Assembly: GCA_029953675.1 (NCBI GenBank)
Contig: JAMWBK010000011.1
Location: forward strand, 186,001 to 250,000
Source: Rhodosorus marinus
Lineage: Eukaryota > Rhodophyta > Stylonematophyceae > Stylonematales > Stylonemataceae
DNA length: 64,000 nucleotides
Reading direction: 5' to 3'
Shown: positions 39,831 through 50,199 of the stretch, one piece after another
Position numbering within the stretch: the first letter of the stretch is position 1
Layout: each line of letters begins with the position of its first letter
Notes under the pieces: generated by a model
Databases searched by the model: none
What the model was told of the DNA's origin: nothing
The model's input: the letters and a program-made list of their open reading frames with translations, nothing else
Position numbers and translations under genes: made by a program

Positions 39831-40499
39831 CATAGTCATGATGAGAGTCACTGTCAGGTTGTGGGATCTTCGAAGTGATTTGGATGAAGAGTCAGTCAGG
39901 GGAGAATTAATGAACAGTATGAGATCATGCGGCGTCTGATCATATGCTTAGAAGAGGTGAATATAGTTTTCTTCCTTCCATAGACGAAGCATAGAACATC
40001 GGGGGCAAAAAGTCGAATCCAACATTTTCTCGCCATTACCCTCGGCAAGAACTCTTCAGCAGGTCTATCCAGCCTTATCCAGCCTCCGCAAACCAGAGTT
40101 GCGGTAACACTAGGCTAAAGTATAGAAGGTTCCTAAAAGTTACACGGAGCCACTAAGTTCATTCTGCCCAACCTGAAACCGACTCTCATCACCGACAACC
40201 AAGCAATACCTCAGTTGCTGACTTGCACCGTGCTGCCTATAGTCCACTTTTGTTGCAGTTGATCTCCTCTCCCCATGAACACACACGCCCTGCGGAGCCT
40301 GAGGGATTGCATCAGGGCGTAATGGCTCACCACCGTTCCAAAATTTCCGCCACTTCACGCTCGCGGATTTTGAAGTGGCGCCCCTCTCTGTGCTTACCTG
40401 TTCTACCGCGGACTTCGTCCCATTCGCGATCTTCGCCGAGCAAGAAAAAGCCCAGATGGGCTTTTTCTTCCAGTCTCCGATCAACAAATTTATTCATAA
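39831..40499 (+). mobile_element. Decayed sequence with LINE-A-related fragment, duplicate of 32150-32512
   Basis: 39850-40080 is shared with 52640-52880 (the GTCAGGTTGTGG and TTTTCTTCC blocks). 40190-40420 encodes the DLHRAAY...-type peptide of the LINE-A-related fragment, with frameshifts. The end is the hairpin AAAAAGCCCAGATGGGCTTT and a degenerate ATTCAT tail. Confidence 0.6.
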
Positions 40500-40800
40500 A
40501 AACCCAACAGGAAAATAGTTTTCCAAATATTAACTCAAGAAGTAATAGTATTGGATAAAACAGGTATCTATTCGTAAATAGTTTCCTTGGTTTCTCAATA
40601 CGGCTCGAAAAATTCAGTAATACATTTTCAAGATAAGAATAAGTTAAAAAAACAGTGCACAAAAACTATTGGCTAATGAGTTGATATTTATCTCAATATA
40701 TATAGTTGGCCAGTTGCTACTGGGAGAAACAGATATATGTAGCTTGTTATGATTGGTTAGATAGTAATGAATTGATTAACAAATTGTAACGTATTGTATA
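40500..40800. repeat. AT-rich repeat R5, copy 3
   Basis: It directly follows a LINE-A-like tail. Conserved blocks are TATTGGCTAATGAGTTGATATT and GATTGGTTAGATA. Confidence 0.7.
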
Positions 40801-41435
40801 TTGTCTTGAAGGGGAGTGTTCAAAGCCCTCACTAATCGGCTTTCTTCAGACTCTACCCCTTGCAGACGGGGAGAGGGCACGCGTCTGAATGTTTTCGTCG
40901 AACGCGCTAGCTTTGTCTGCCAAGGGCTACTATCATCAGGCCACCTTCTACCTGTTCGACTACCAAAATTCTTTCTGAACTCTGTTCTTGCACTCCTATC
41001 TACCTGCTGCATATGGAGGTTTACATCGGGTAGCCAAACCACCATCAAAACACCGCAGGGGATCAAAAACTACGACAGCAGCGCACTGGAAGTAATCGCT
41101 CGCTCTGAAGGTCGAGGCTATCACTTCCATAATCACTGTACCGGGTTTTCAGCGAACGCAGACAACCTACATTTCAGCAAAGTCGGATATCGAACTTGCC
41201 ATAAGTTGCACTGGACTCCTTTTTTTACAGAGAGCTGAGCTTTCCAAGCTCGCATCGACCGCAATCCCGACGACCGTTGATCTTTAAAGACAGTTACATA
41301 CGTGAACGAACATTAAAACCGCCCTATAGAGGCAAGAACAAATATTGGCACAATCGAGAGATTGAGACAGGAACACCACAAATCTTCGGTCTGCGCGAGC
41401 ATGCGCTCGGCTGCATATGGCACAGGCTGACTAGC
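40801..41435. repeat. 3' flank of the DUF1254 pseudogene with extra segment
   Basis: 40801-40865 and 41225-41435 match 32637-32883. The intervening ~350 bp are absent from the other copy. A plus-strand frame of 140 codons (40816-41238) spans this piece without a recognisable domain; its end resembles the CAYTGGACKCC...TTT motif found at five other places. Confidence 0.5.
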
Positions 41436-42954
41436 TCATTCTACTTTTTCGATCCCAGGGGGATAGTAGAGGCCACTTGATATCTCCGATTCTGGTGCGT
41501 AGACACGGGTGAGAGTGTAGAACAATCCGTCTGGAGCTGGAAGCCAGTTCCAAGTTTCAGCGTTGAACGGTGGTCCCACTGGTTGCTCATAGCTCATTAC
41601 AAACTGATAGTTGCAATCCTCATCTGGAGTCGCATTTTGGATATTGTAGTAATAGATTTCCTCCGAGTTTTCGACAAACATGAAGTTGCTGGAGTTGTAC
41701 ATTGTGAGCGACCAATATCCAGTGGATTTGACGGGTACATTCCCGGGGATGGTCACTGTGTACATTCTGTTGTGCTTCGCGTTGAGTGGCTTCCCATCAG
41801 TAGATTTATCTCCTCCAAAGTAAACCGCGCCCCGGGCGCAGTTCTCAGCGATGTATGCGACCGCAACTAAGTCCCGAATCAGATACCCCAGGTTGTTGTT
41901 CGTGAACATAGTGCAGGGGTTCATGAAGATACTCGACGTATGATTTTGCGGGTTAAATATGATGCTGAGGCGTTGTTCGCATTTGAAATATACACTAAGC
42001 CAGCTGTTCCACATCTCAGCTACCTGGCCCAGAATATTCCTCTGCTTCTTCGTGATCCTTTTCGGTTGGAAGACGCCGTCTACATCGAACCCAATCTTCT
42101 GTGAGGCTTTGATTACATCCTCATTGATCACTCCGCCGACTTTTTACCGGTCAAGCTGTAACGCCTTTCATTGCGCCACGGTTTGTTCTCTTGCCATACA
42201 TCTGAGATAGTCACCCAGGGATACAAGCCAGATCCAACGTAATCACCCGCGTTCGACCCCGCTGGTTCCACTCAGGGACTACCCCGATAACCATTCGTTC
42301 GTTCGATGATGGAGGGTTGGTATCGGCGGAGGTTCAGACGTTTTCCCGTACGTTTGAAGAGTGAAACCCTCTGCACAATCCTCGGCGGCTTCAGTGTCGT
42401 CCGGTCCGTTCCATTGGACCATCAGCACAATCCACATGATCGGAGAACGAGTGAGCGTCGCCGTGGTGGAACACAACTGTCTGTTTGCCAGTTTCTCCGT
42501 TAGTGTATCCAGGAGCGGCAAATACTCCCTGATAATAGTGCATGCATTGAACATTGAAGAAACGCCCCTCGGTGTCCAGGATGTTGAGCTGTACCGGTCC
42601 GTCTTCCAGGTTGAGCCACGCTGTGCTGTAAACAACATCAACGTTCGGCGAAACAATGGAGGCATCGCTGGGATCCGCTGGTCCGCTGTGGGTAAACTGG
42701 TTCATAGGGTTTTAGTCTCCAGTGGTTTGGTTAGATCGAACCCACTGTGACTGGATTGCAGTCGTTCCCCACAGAAGCACCTTCATAGCATTTTCCATGA
42801 ACTCCTTATCACGGCTGGAGACTTCGCCGGCCTGGGTCATCCTCGCGGATACAGCATCCTCCAGTTCCTTACCGAGAAGCGGAAGTCCACTTACAACTGC
42901 AGCGCACAGTACCGTGCAGCAAGGAACTGCCTTATTCGTCCTAGTACTCTTCAT
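41436..42954 (-). pseudogene. DUF1254/DUF1214 pseudogene
   Basis: Collinear with 32884-34419 and highly similar. Lesions, in gene order: a TAA about 80 codons in (at about 42713), a deletion of about 35 nt near 42448, a 19-nt insertion at 42289-42307, a TGG-to-TGA stop near 42273, and a 1-nt-type frameshift near 42147. The C-terminal DUF1214 half (42131-41436) stays open for 231 codons. Signal peptide codons remain. It is not expected to give a full protein. Confidence 0.9.
42289..42303 (+). mobile_element. Possible 15-bp LINE-A tail insertion
   Basis: Relative to the intact gene the pseudogene has 19 extra bases. They read AACCATTCGTTCGTT plus a second CGAT. AACCATTCGTTCG equals the last 13 bases of LINE-A copies, and CGAT flanks both sides, like a target-site duplication. 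Confidence 0.5.
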
Positions 42955-43459
42955 CTTCTCGTTACGTTTGATTTATGCTCTCTGTACAGGGTTCTCCTTC
43001 TCCTACAGGACTGGAGACGCGCCTAACTCCGCTTGTATACTCTTCTTATTGCTCTGGGATCAATAAACGAATTCCTGGCTCAGGTAAGTTTTGCGTAGAA
43101 CCAGCGCTTTTTAATGATTTGCGCTTTTGGATGAGTGCTAAGGAGCTGACACTACCATATTTTTCGGATGTCCATGTGTGACTCTCATAGTCGCGAGTCT
43201 CGGGTGATCTTAACGCATTGGGGGCGCCTAAAGTAAGCCAACACCAAAGTAAAGCCCTTGAACGAAGCGCCTTGTGGAATTTCATCCAGGTATGTTAGCT
43301 CGAAGGACGATCTGAGGGGTTCTAGCCGAAGGTTCTAGCCAAGGCTCTGGCAACGGATTCCAAACGTTTTTGCCTACGATGTTTTATTTTTCATCTATGG
43401 AAGGAGGAAAACACTACTCGTCTTTTCCAACTATTTTATGAGACGCGCAATGATAGTAT
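42955..43459. other. Upstream region of the DUF1254 pseudogene
   Basis: 42955-43220 matches 34420-34720. 43220-43459 is not recognised; it contains a short direct duplication around TTCTAGCC (43320-43340). Confidence 0.45.
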
Positions 43460-44130
43460 AAAGCTGATCGTTTGTTTTTTCCTGACCGACGCAGGGTTCA
43501 AATAGCTGAGAAGTCCGGTGGGGCCCTTCTAAGTGCTAGGAGATCGTTCGTTCAACATTTAATGTTACGAAAGTTCTTTTCGCCTCCCTGTAAAAGATCA
43601 AGCTCAAGCCCGCGGGCGGAGCTGCCTATCGTGAGCGAGAGAAGAGAGGTGCTTGGGGCCGTATCGAAGGTCAGCGTAGCATCAGGAGTGCATGGGCAAA
43701 AGGGCGATCCTATTAAACTCCCTTACGCCTGCGATGCTGGGATTCATATATAATTTGATTGTATCCTGACAACATGGCGCTCAGCCCTCCATGAAGATGT
43801 GAAGCGTCCAGTGTATATAAACAAATTTCGAACTTGCGTGTTTTTGGCGCCTTTTGAAGTAGAAAGAAGTGTGATTCAGCCAAGTTTTGAGTCTATTCAC
43901 TTAGACCACCATTAAAGCGCCTACTAATCGCAACGGAGGCTTAACAGGCCTTTGAAATGTCTGTGGGATGTTCAAAGCTCACGGCTTGAATCTTCCTGAG
44001 ATCCTCAGCCCTTCATGCGTGCCGCCTCAATGCTTCCGTCTAAAATCAGATAATCCCAACTACAATAGATCCCGAGAGAAAACCTCGAATACGCATTGGA
44101 CGCCGTCTTTATGGACGAATCAGCGTCACA
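43460..44130. repeat. Repeat R6, copy 1
   Basis: Similar to 53270-54010. Shared points are the frame start before AGAAGTCCG, the GGGCATAAG/GGGCAAAAG...GATCC block, GAGGCTTMACAGGCCTTT, the TTCAAAG.TCACGGCT block and GCATTGGACGCCGTCTTTA. Reading frames are weakly conserved, so it is possibly an old retroelement. Confidence 0.5.
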
Positions 44131-44470
44131 TCATCGCGCTTACATATCCAGTACGCTGGCCCTCTTTGCTAAGAGAATCTGGAATCCAACTGCCCTCGAC
44201 TGTTCGAATCTGGAAAAATCAAGCTTGGAGTGGCCCCATAAGTGTTTTACCGAACATCCTGAAGAATATCTGGTGCTCCCCCGCCATTTAAGTACCGCAC
44301 TCTGGCGGTAATTCTAGCAACATGCTCGCCGAGGCGCGCCACCGTCGCCTGGGCTTACATGCTCTTCTTCCTAGTCCCTAGTTTCCTTTTACGTCTTGTG
44401 TAGCGCATCAGGCTATGTTAGTAAAGTAGGTAAAACCAGTGCAGTAAAACCCAGTAAAACCACCACCATT
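44131..44470 (+). mobile_element. LINE-B 3' fragment
   Basis: The frame end (SSLEWPHKCFTEHPEEYL pattern) and stop are followed by CCTAGTCCCTAGTTTCCTTT, GTGTAGCGCATCAGGCTATG and a tail with AGTAAAACCCAGTAAAACC. This is the clearest view of the LINE-B tandem tail. Confidence 0.75.
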
Positions 44471-44629
44471 CGAATACCCAAACCCTTTCCTAGCTCTATG
44501 TTTGGACTCCTATATCTACACTGAAGCCCAGTCTCACTCGGATCGGAGCAACTCACCGACCCTGCAGTTTTCTTTGCTCCTTGTACCATCGGACCATCAG
44601 CCCACCAGCAGAACACGACGGGGCATAGA

Positions 44630-45050
44630 AAACTGGCTTTATTGGCAAAGCCTACAGCGCTACGCAAACCGTGAAAAGGAACTAAGAACTAGGTAGGGAA
44701 GCGTGCGAACCCAGGCGCCGATGGCGCGCCTCGGCAAGCATGCTGCTCGAATATCACCACCGAGAGACACTTAAGCGCCGCAAAAGTTCCAAGTATTCAA
44801 CAGGATGCTCAGTGAAACATTTCCGCAACCACTCCAAACCCGACTTCTCCACGTGACCAAAGCTTTCCACAATGAAAGGCTGGAACCGGTGGGAGCGACC
44901 CTCAGCGCGAGGCAGGCTGGCCATACTCTCAGCATACCGTCGTTCCTTCACGCGGCGAAGGGCCGAAGCAGCTGCTCCCCGGCGGCGGGCGGCAGCCGTC
45001 AGATGGGCCCTTGCCACAGGGCATGCATAGAAAACTAACTGCAGCCGGGC
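44630..45050 (-). mobile_element. LINE-B 3' fragment (endonuclease end)
   Basis: The reverse complement encodes LTAAARRRGAAASALRRVKE, then SHRFQPFIVESFGHVEKSG and the EHPVEYLELLRR end, followed by the LINE-B 3' end and TTTATTGGC-type tail. It faces the plus-strand fragment at 44131-44470 tail to tail. Confidence 0.75.
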
Positions 45051-45384
45051 CCCGGAAGGACAGCGTGGAGCCGTATCGCTTGCTTTTAAAGGTCTTCAAT
45101 TCACTTTCGGAGATTCACGCGCGGTTTTTATCAGAATATGCACTGGACTCCATCTTTACGGAGGGTTGAGCGTCACTTCTCCGGATTGCGGATTACCATC
45201 AAAATTATATACGACCTTCAGCATCGTCACCCCACCTTTCAGGACCAGTCCGCGGCCACCCGCGTTTGCGAGCTTGCCTTGTTCCCAGCCAGATATATAC
45301 AAATTCATTCATCTATATATGTCAGCAGAAACCGGTAATGAAAAAAGCAAATAGTTTTTAGTTCTTTTATGGTCACTTGCTTGG
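45051..45384. other. Unassigned, includes one GCACTGGACTCCATCTTTAC motif
   Basis: The motif near 45138 recurs at 41206, 44095, 50521, 53972 and 54318. The rest (about 45200-45384) has no recognisable frame. Confidence 0.4.
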
Positions 45385-45394
45385 AACTTATAAT

Positions 45395-45653
45395 GAATGA
45401 ATGGTTTAATCGGAGGCTGAAAAAAAAAAACCCCGAGGGGAAAAAAAGACTAAGCGCGGCGAAGTACTCGCGCCTCCAACATCAAAGCGGCATTCATGCG
45501 CCACATCAGGAAACTTAAGCGGGTAAACAACGATTGAAGACGGTCAGGGCGTTCGCGGAACAACTCCCGAAGCCAGCGAGAACCAACAGAGTCCATGAAC
45601 CCAAAGCACTCAATGATCAGGGGTACCAAGCGATGTGCTAGTGCCGAAGCACG
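45395..45653 (-). mobile_element. LINE-A 3' fragment with ~10-bp target-site duplication
   Basis: AACTTATAAT (45385-45394) and AACTCATAAT (45654-45663) flank it, with one mismatch. The reverse complement has the frame end, an A-run-flanked CCCCGAGGGG hairpin and tail GAATGAATGG. It is almost identical to 36428-36678. Confidence 0.85.
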
Positions 45654-45663
45654 AACTCATAAT

Positions 45664-46130
45664 AGGGTTGTACCAAGTGGTGCTGTCTCCTATGAGCGCT
45701 GTTTTGATGTTGGATGGGCGCGATCTTTGCGCCCAGAAAAGACTCCGAGGGGGAAAACAGGCTACGCAACGCGTAGTCACTCAAGCAAAAAAAATAAAAA
45801 AAATTCATGCAATGATTGGAATTGTCAGCGAACTGGCATTCTAGAACGAGGCACTCGCTCCCACCGGTTCCAGTCTTTCATTGTGGAAAGCTTTGGTGAT
45901 GTGGATAAGTCGGGTTTAGAGTGGTTGCGGAAATGTTTCGCTGAGCATCCTACCGAGTACTTGGCGCTTTTACGGCGTTTGAGTGCCGCCCTGTGGCGAT
46001 GTTCTAGCAGCATGCTTGCCGAGGCCATCGGCGCCTGGGTTTGCACGATTCCCTCCCTAGTTCTTCGTTCCTTTTCACGCCTTGCGTAGCGCTTCAGACT
46101 ATGCTAATAAAGCCCAGTAAAGCCCAGAAC
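45664..46130 (+). mobile_element. Short LINE-A 3' scrap followed by LINE-B 3' fragment
   Basis: 45690-45760 resembles the LINE-A 3' end with a duplicated GGGCGCGATCTTTGCGCCC hairpin. 45820-46130 encodes the LINE-B C-terminus (SHRFQSFIVESFGDVDKSG...) and ends AATAAAGCCCAGTAAAGCCC, two units of the tandem tail. Confidence 0.65.
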
Positions 46131-46139
46131 AAGACACTT

Positions 46140-46262
46140 GCAAAATGTTCCATAATTAGCGATGAGTCTTGCTCAGGCAGATACCTATTTTCAAAAATTT
46201 TCTCGGATATGGAATGCATCCGTAGGCCGGGATGCCGCTCTCCAGTCTTACAAACATAGGCT
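46140..46262. repeat. Repeat R4, copy 2 (AATTAGCGATGAGTC block)
   Basis: Matches 29247-29330 and 55410-55500. It separates two convergent LINE-B fragments. Confidence 0.55.
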
Positions 46263-47040
46263 GATGGGCCACCGCAAGACGTAAAAGGAAACTAGGGACT
46301 AGAGAGAAGATCATGCAAGCCCAGGCGGCGATGGCGTGCCTCGACGAGTATGTTGCTAGAATACCGCCAGTCAGGAATACATTTCCGCAGCCACTCCGAG
46401 CCGTATGTTTCAAGATGACTGAAGGTATCCACAACGAAAGGCTGGAACCTTCACAAGGGAGACTGGCCATTTTCTCTGCATATCGTCGTTCCTTCATTCG
46501 GCGAGGAACCGAAGCTGGTGTACCACGGAGTCGGGAGGCAGAGGAGAGACTAGTATCGGCACAAGGCAAGTGAACGCGGGATCCACAATCCGCATATGCT
46601 GAGCGTCTCGCGGCTGCGTTCGATACCAGAAGATCTGCAGTGCATCGAGGAGGCGAGATGGCGGAGGCTGATCTGGTCAGTGCCGATTCGACCTCGACCT
46701 TGTGGCCAAACCGGGTCAAAAGTTCGCTCAGAATGTACCCCAGACGGGCTTGACGTTTAGTACGACGATCTCTCAATAGCCCACACGAGCCCAGAAAGTG
46801 GTGTCGGCAAACCTTTGATACGACGCTCACAGCCTTGGAAATAGGAAAGTCGATTAGATTGCCAAGAAACCTGTAGCCAATCCAGCGAGATCCGTGCAGC
46901 AGTCCAAAATTATCACATCACCGAGTCTCGTAAATTTCGCGCCAGACTCGCAAAAATGAATCCAAAATGCATCCAGCTTGTAAGGGCTCCCTGCGGGGCA
47001 GAAGTACACGCAGAATCCTGCCGAGAAGGGAAAGTGATCC
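46263..47040 (-). mobile_element. LINE-B fragment including zinc and endonuclease regions
   Basis: The minus frame 46830-46156 carries H...C residues of a zinc motif end (HHFLGSCGLL), a KVEVES segment, then ADLLVSN, DCGSRVHLP and KERRYAE in the order of the RLE-like domain. The 3' end near 46265-46320 has the LINE-B end sequence. It is decayed near 46400-46470. Confidence 0.6.
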
Positions 47041-47679
47041 CCCATCCGAAGTAATCCACCTCCGAAGCCAACTACGAAATCGCCTCCTCCAACTGCCCCA
47101 GTCCACGCCCTCCCTCTCTACGTAAGCCTGCAAATCCAGGGGCTGCGACATCGCATCCGAAGTCAAGGAACTAATATGCTTCTCCCCCTTAGACCCAGGG
47201 TCGGTCCTAACTCGCTCCCCACCTACCCGTACCAACGTGTTTAGCCGCCCGCACCGCGAGGCTCGAGGGATCTTGCGATGGACTTTTAGCAGATTTGCAT
47301 TCTCGTTTTTATTTATATGTATAAATATTTTGTTTGATCGCACAATAGTCCTTTACACAAATAAACTGTGAACGGCGACCAGCAGAGTCCAACGGCCATC
47401 CTCTATACAGAGAACCTAAATAACAACTCACAACTCACTAGCCATGCCAAACAAAATCAGAGAAAGGTCGGATTCGCAGCCGTGACTGGCGGTCTCCAGT
47501 TCTTCCTCAGCAGAACGGAGAGCAACGTGCCTTCACCTTCAGCCCAGTGGTCAACAAACATGTAAAGGTCACAAACTAGCCGCGTACAATCACGCTCGAC
47601 AACCAGCTGGTGAAATTTCGTCAACCGCCCCTTTGCTCAACAATCTCGGATTCAAAATCACCTTTGGTGATGAAAGGAA
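47041..47679. repeat. 3' flank of hydrolase copy 3, inverted partner of 39172-39803
   Basis: Contains the reverse complement of the GC-rich block of 39590-39680 and the downstream flank shared by all three hydrolase genes. The minus frame 47343-46918 (141 codons) is open here but interrupted in the partner, so I do not call a gene. Confidence 0.6.
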
Positions 47680-48759
47680 CTACAGAGCTGCCCCATTTTT
47701 TTTCAGCCAGTCATCCACCATTCCTATTAGCACATCTGGCTTTTCTTCATGTGGATTATGCCCGCAGTCCGAAATTGTACGAAACTCAGCGTGCGGAATA
47801 CACTTTTGTAAGTGTTCTACTTCAGGACGCTGGACAATTTTATCATGCGAAGCATTAAGAATCAGGACAGGAATGTCAAGCCTCCGTGCATCATCGGACG
47901 AGTCGTAGTCTCGCATTGCTCGGACTATCTCTACCGCTCCACGCACCCAGCCTGAGTGCCTCATAGGTCTCGTGTACCCATAGAAAATATCATCGCAATC
48001 TAGCCTAGAGCTGTCAAAGTAGTATCTCTCAAGCAAGTTCTCAAAAGACGCGCGACAGGTTGCCTTCTTCCACATTGCCATGAAGAACAGAACTGAAGCG
48101 ATGATGGGAATTTTGGAAAGGAACATCACGAAATTTGGCAGTCTGATTCTGGAACGACTAAGCATCGTCGCCGGGGCAATGAGCACGAGTGCCTTGACTC
48201 TTCCAGGGTTGTTTACAGCCATCTGAATAGCCAGGGACGCACCCATTGAATGTCCTACGGGAACCACTTTATCCATTTGAAACTCCTCCATGACTCCTTT
48301 TGCATGACTCCCGCAGAAGTCCAGGGAGTACGGGTTTACCCTACCACCAGCAAGTGCCCAGGAAAACGCACGAGGTCGTGAGCTTAAACCGAACGGAGGT
48401 CTGTCAAATGCGACACACTGACCGCCGCCAATTCTGGACAGCGGTTCCAAAATCCGCTTGAATGAATAGGTAGAGCCCAATGCACCATGCAATAAGAGCA
48501 GGTCCACTTCCCCCGACTTCCTCGCTGGTTTCCCCGCGACCGCACAGTGCGTCCTGATCCTTCCGCCTCCAGCCTCTCCGGTATTTACATGCACAAACTT
48601 GGACCTCTCCTCGTCTAAAACCAGCTGCGCCGGTTCAGTAACGACCGACCGTGCCAAGCGCATTAGAGCACGTCCAACTGACACTTTTCTCGTTCGTGCA
48701 CCATTCACTCTGCTAGCACTTACGCAGGTAGGATTCAGAAATCCAATTCGTGAATCCAT
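47680..48759 (-). CDS. Alpha/beta hydrolase, copy 3 (359 aa from the conserved Met)
   Basis: Very close to copies 1 and 2. It has GHSMG and CGHNPHEEKP; the acid region is NASHDKIVQRPEVEHLQK. The residue before the nucleophile elbow is Pro (VVPVGHSMG), where the others have Ala. The frame is open upstream to 48810, but the first ATG is at 48759 (MDSRIG). Catalytic residues are complete. It is the inverted-duplication partner of copy 2. Confidence 0.85.
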   Translation of the reverse strand: MDSRIGFLNPTCVSASRVNGARTRKVSVGRALMRLARSVVTEPAQLVLDEERSKFVHVNTGEAGGGRIRTHCAVAGKPARKSGEVDLLLLHGALGSTYSFKRILEPLSRIGGGQCVAFDRPPFGLSSRPRAFSWALAGGRVNPYSLDFCGSHAKGVMEEFQMDKVVPVGHSMGASLAIQMAVNNPGRVKALVLIAPATMLSRSRIRLPNFVMFLSKIPIIASVLFFMAMWKKATCRASFENLLERYYFDSSRLDCDDIFYGYTRPMRHSGWVRGAVEIVRAMRDYDSSDDARRLDIPVLILNASHDKIVQRPEVEHLQKCIPHAEFRTISDCGHNPHEEKPDVLIGMVDDWLKKNGAAL

Positions 48760-48902
48760 TTGTCTTGTTTCTATTTCTTGCCAGAACCAGCAGTCAGCCC
48801 TCGTTCCCACGCCTCAACCATCCAACCTATTCAGACCTTTGACACCTCAAATGATAGTAAAACCACCTAATGTGAGACACTGCCATTTATACCTTCGACA
48901 CC

Positions 48903-48941
48903 TCATAAGAGACAATACTATATATGCATTGTCTCATGTGA
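48903..48941 (-). promoter_or_regulatory. Upstream near-palindrome of hydrolase copy 3
   Basis: TCATAAGAGACAATAC, TATATAT, then GCATTGTCTCATATGA. It has the same layout as at 30950 and 37908, again with a TATA-like spacer. Confidence 0.55.
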
Positions 48942-48989
48942 GCGGAACCTTCAAGTTGAGGAGCCCACTCAACTGTAAATACTACGGTA

Positions 48990-49393
48990 CTCGTAAGATG
49001 CCCGGAATGTTCGTTCTTCTGATATTTCTCTTAAAAAAAGTTGCTATCCCCTTCCCTCGTCAGGGCGAGCTCGAGCGTTTCAGGTTTACGGTGTCCTCGT
49101 TCTTCACCAATCACGCACAGGCCGCGCTCTATACCTCCTCGCGCACCCAATGGAAGTAACACTAGTCCCCCACCTTCACATATCGCCATTTCTAGAAGAA
49201 CACTTTTCTCAAACAATTTTCTACTATGGCTTCTGCTTGTGGTCATCGTAGTATCCCTCCCCCCACATCTCAACTCCAAACCAAACTCTCAATTCTTGTA
49301 AGAAAACGGCCCGAACACACGAGAACAAACTGCAAAAAAAAACCGCCTACTTCCAATCGCCTGATTTAGAAACATGTACATTACTGAACGAAT
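48990..49393. repeat. Upstream part of hydrolase cassette 3
   Basis: Matches 31020-31560, 37560-37870 (inverted) and 56110-56640. No conserved frame. Confidence 0.6.
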
Positions 49394-49592
49394 CCGTTGG
49401 TTCTCGTTGGCTTCGGGAATTGTTCCGCGAACGCCCTAACGGGTCTGTCCTCGTTGTTTACCCATTTAAGTTTCTTGCTGTGGCGTATGAACGCTGCTTT
49501 GATGTTGGAGGCGCTCGATCTTCACCGCGTTTAGTGTTTTTTATTCCGTAAGGGTTTTCTCCTTTCAGCCTGGGATTAAACCAATCCATTCA
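49394..49592 (+). mobile_element. LINE-A 3' fragment (duplicate of 37129-37326)
   Basis: End of frame, degenerate hairpin (TCCGTAAGGG) and the tail ATTAAACCAATCCATTCACT. It shares its flank GAATGAATTTTGTTTACATTAG with the inverted partner. Confidence 0.8.
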
Positions 49593-50199
49593 CTGAATGA
49601 ATTTTGTTTACATTAGTAATGTCAGTACATACCTTTTCACCCGCCTTATCTTCATTAGAAACGTTTCTACTAGATAGCCCTCAAAACCACTTACCTTGAA
49701 AAGAATACTTTACGATGCCAACAAAGTGTCTATTCCTTAATTATTGCTCGGATTTCTAAAAACGAATCGGATTTTTCATTAAGACATTTGTTCAAATCAG
49801 ACTATTGTAAAGAAAAACGAATGCAGACCACAAAAAGCATTGAAAAACAATTTGATATGTTTCTAATATATATATGGAAACATATTCGCGCTGCTATAAA
49901 TAGAAACAGAGAAATAAAAATTGACATGATTGGTTAGCTAGTATTGAATTGATTAATAAACGTGCCGTACGTACCGGATGTCGATGTTCATTGTATGATG
50001 ATCAGCATGAGAGTCACCGCCAAGTTGTGGAACCTCTAAGTGAGCTGGATGCTGGTTTCACGACGTGCTTCTTTCAAGTGGATTACGTTGGTTGACCCGC
50101 GAAACAGTCTTGCGAAAACACTGGGACAAAAAAAAAGTAGTGGAAGGTTCCTGAATTTACACGGAGCTCGGTTCCCGCGCAGCTAGCTCTGTTTTCGCT
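49593..50199. repeat. AT-rich repeat R5, copy 4, end of inverted duplication SD4
   Basis: 49620-49990 is the reverse complement of 37120-36250 without the two LINE-A inserts found there. 49990-50199 is shared loosely with 39840-40140 and 56990-57030. Confidence 0.65.

Noticed and set aside
40445-40475. Bacterial-type terminator (AAAAAGCCC...GGGCTTTTT)
   Set aside because: It sits exactly where LINE-A carries its 3' hairpin and is followed by the LINE-A tail.
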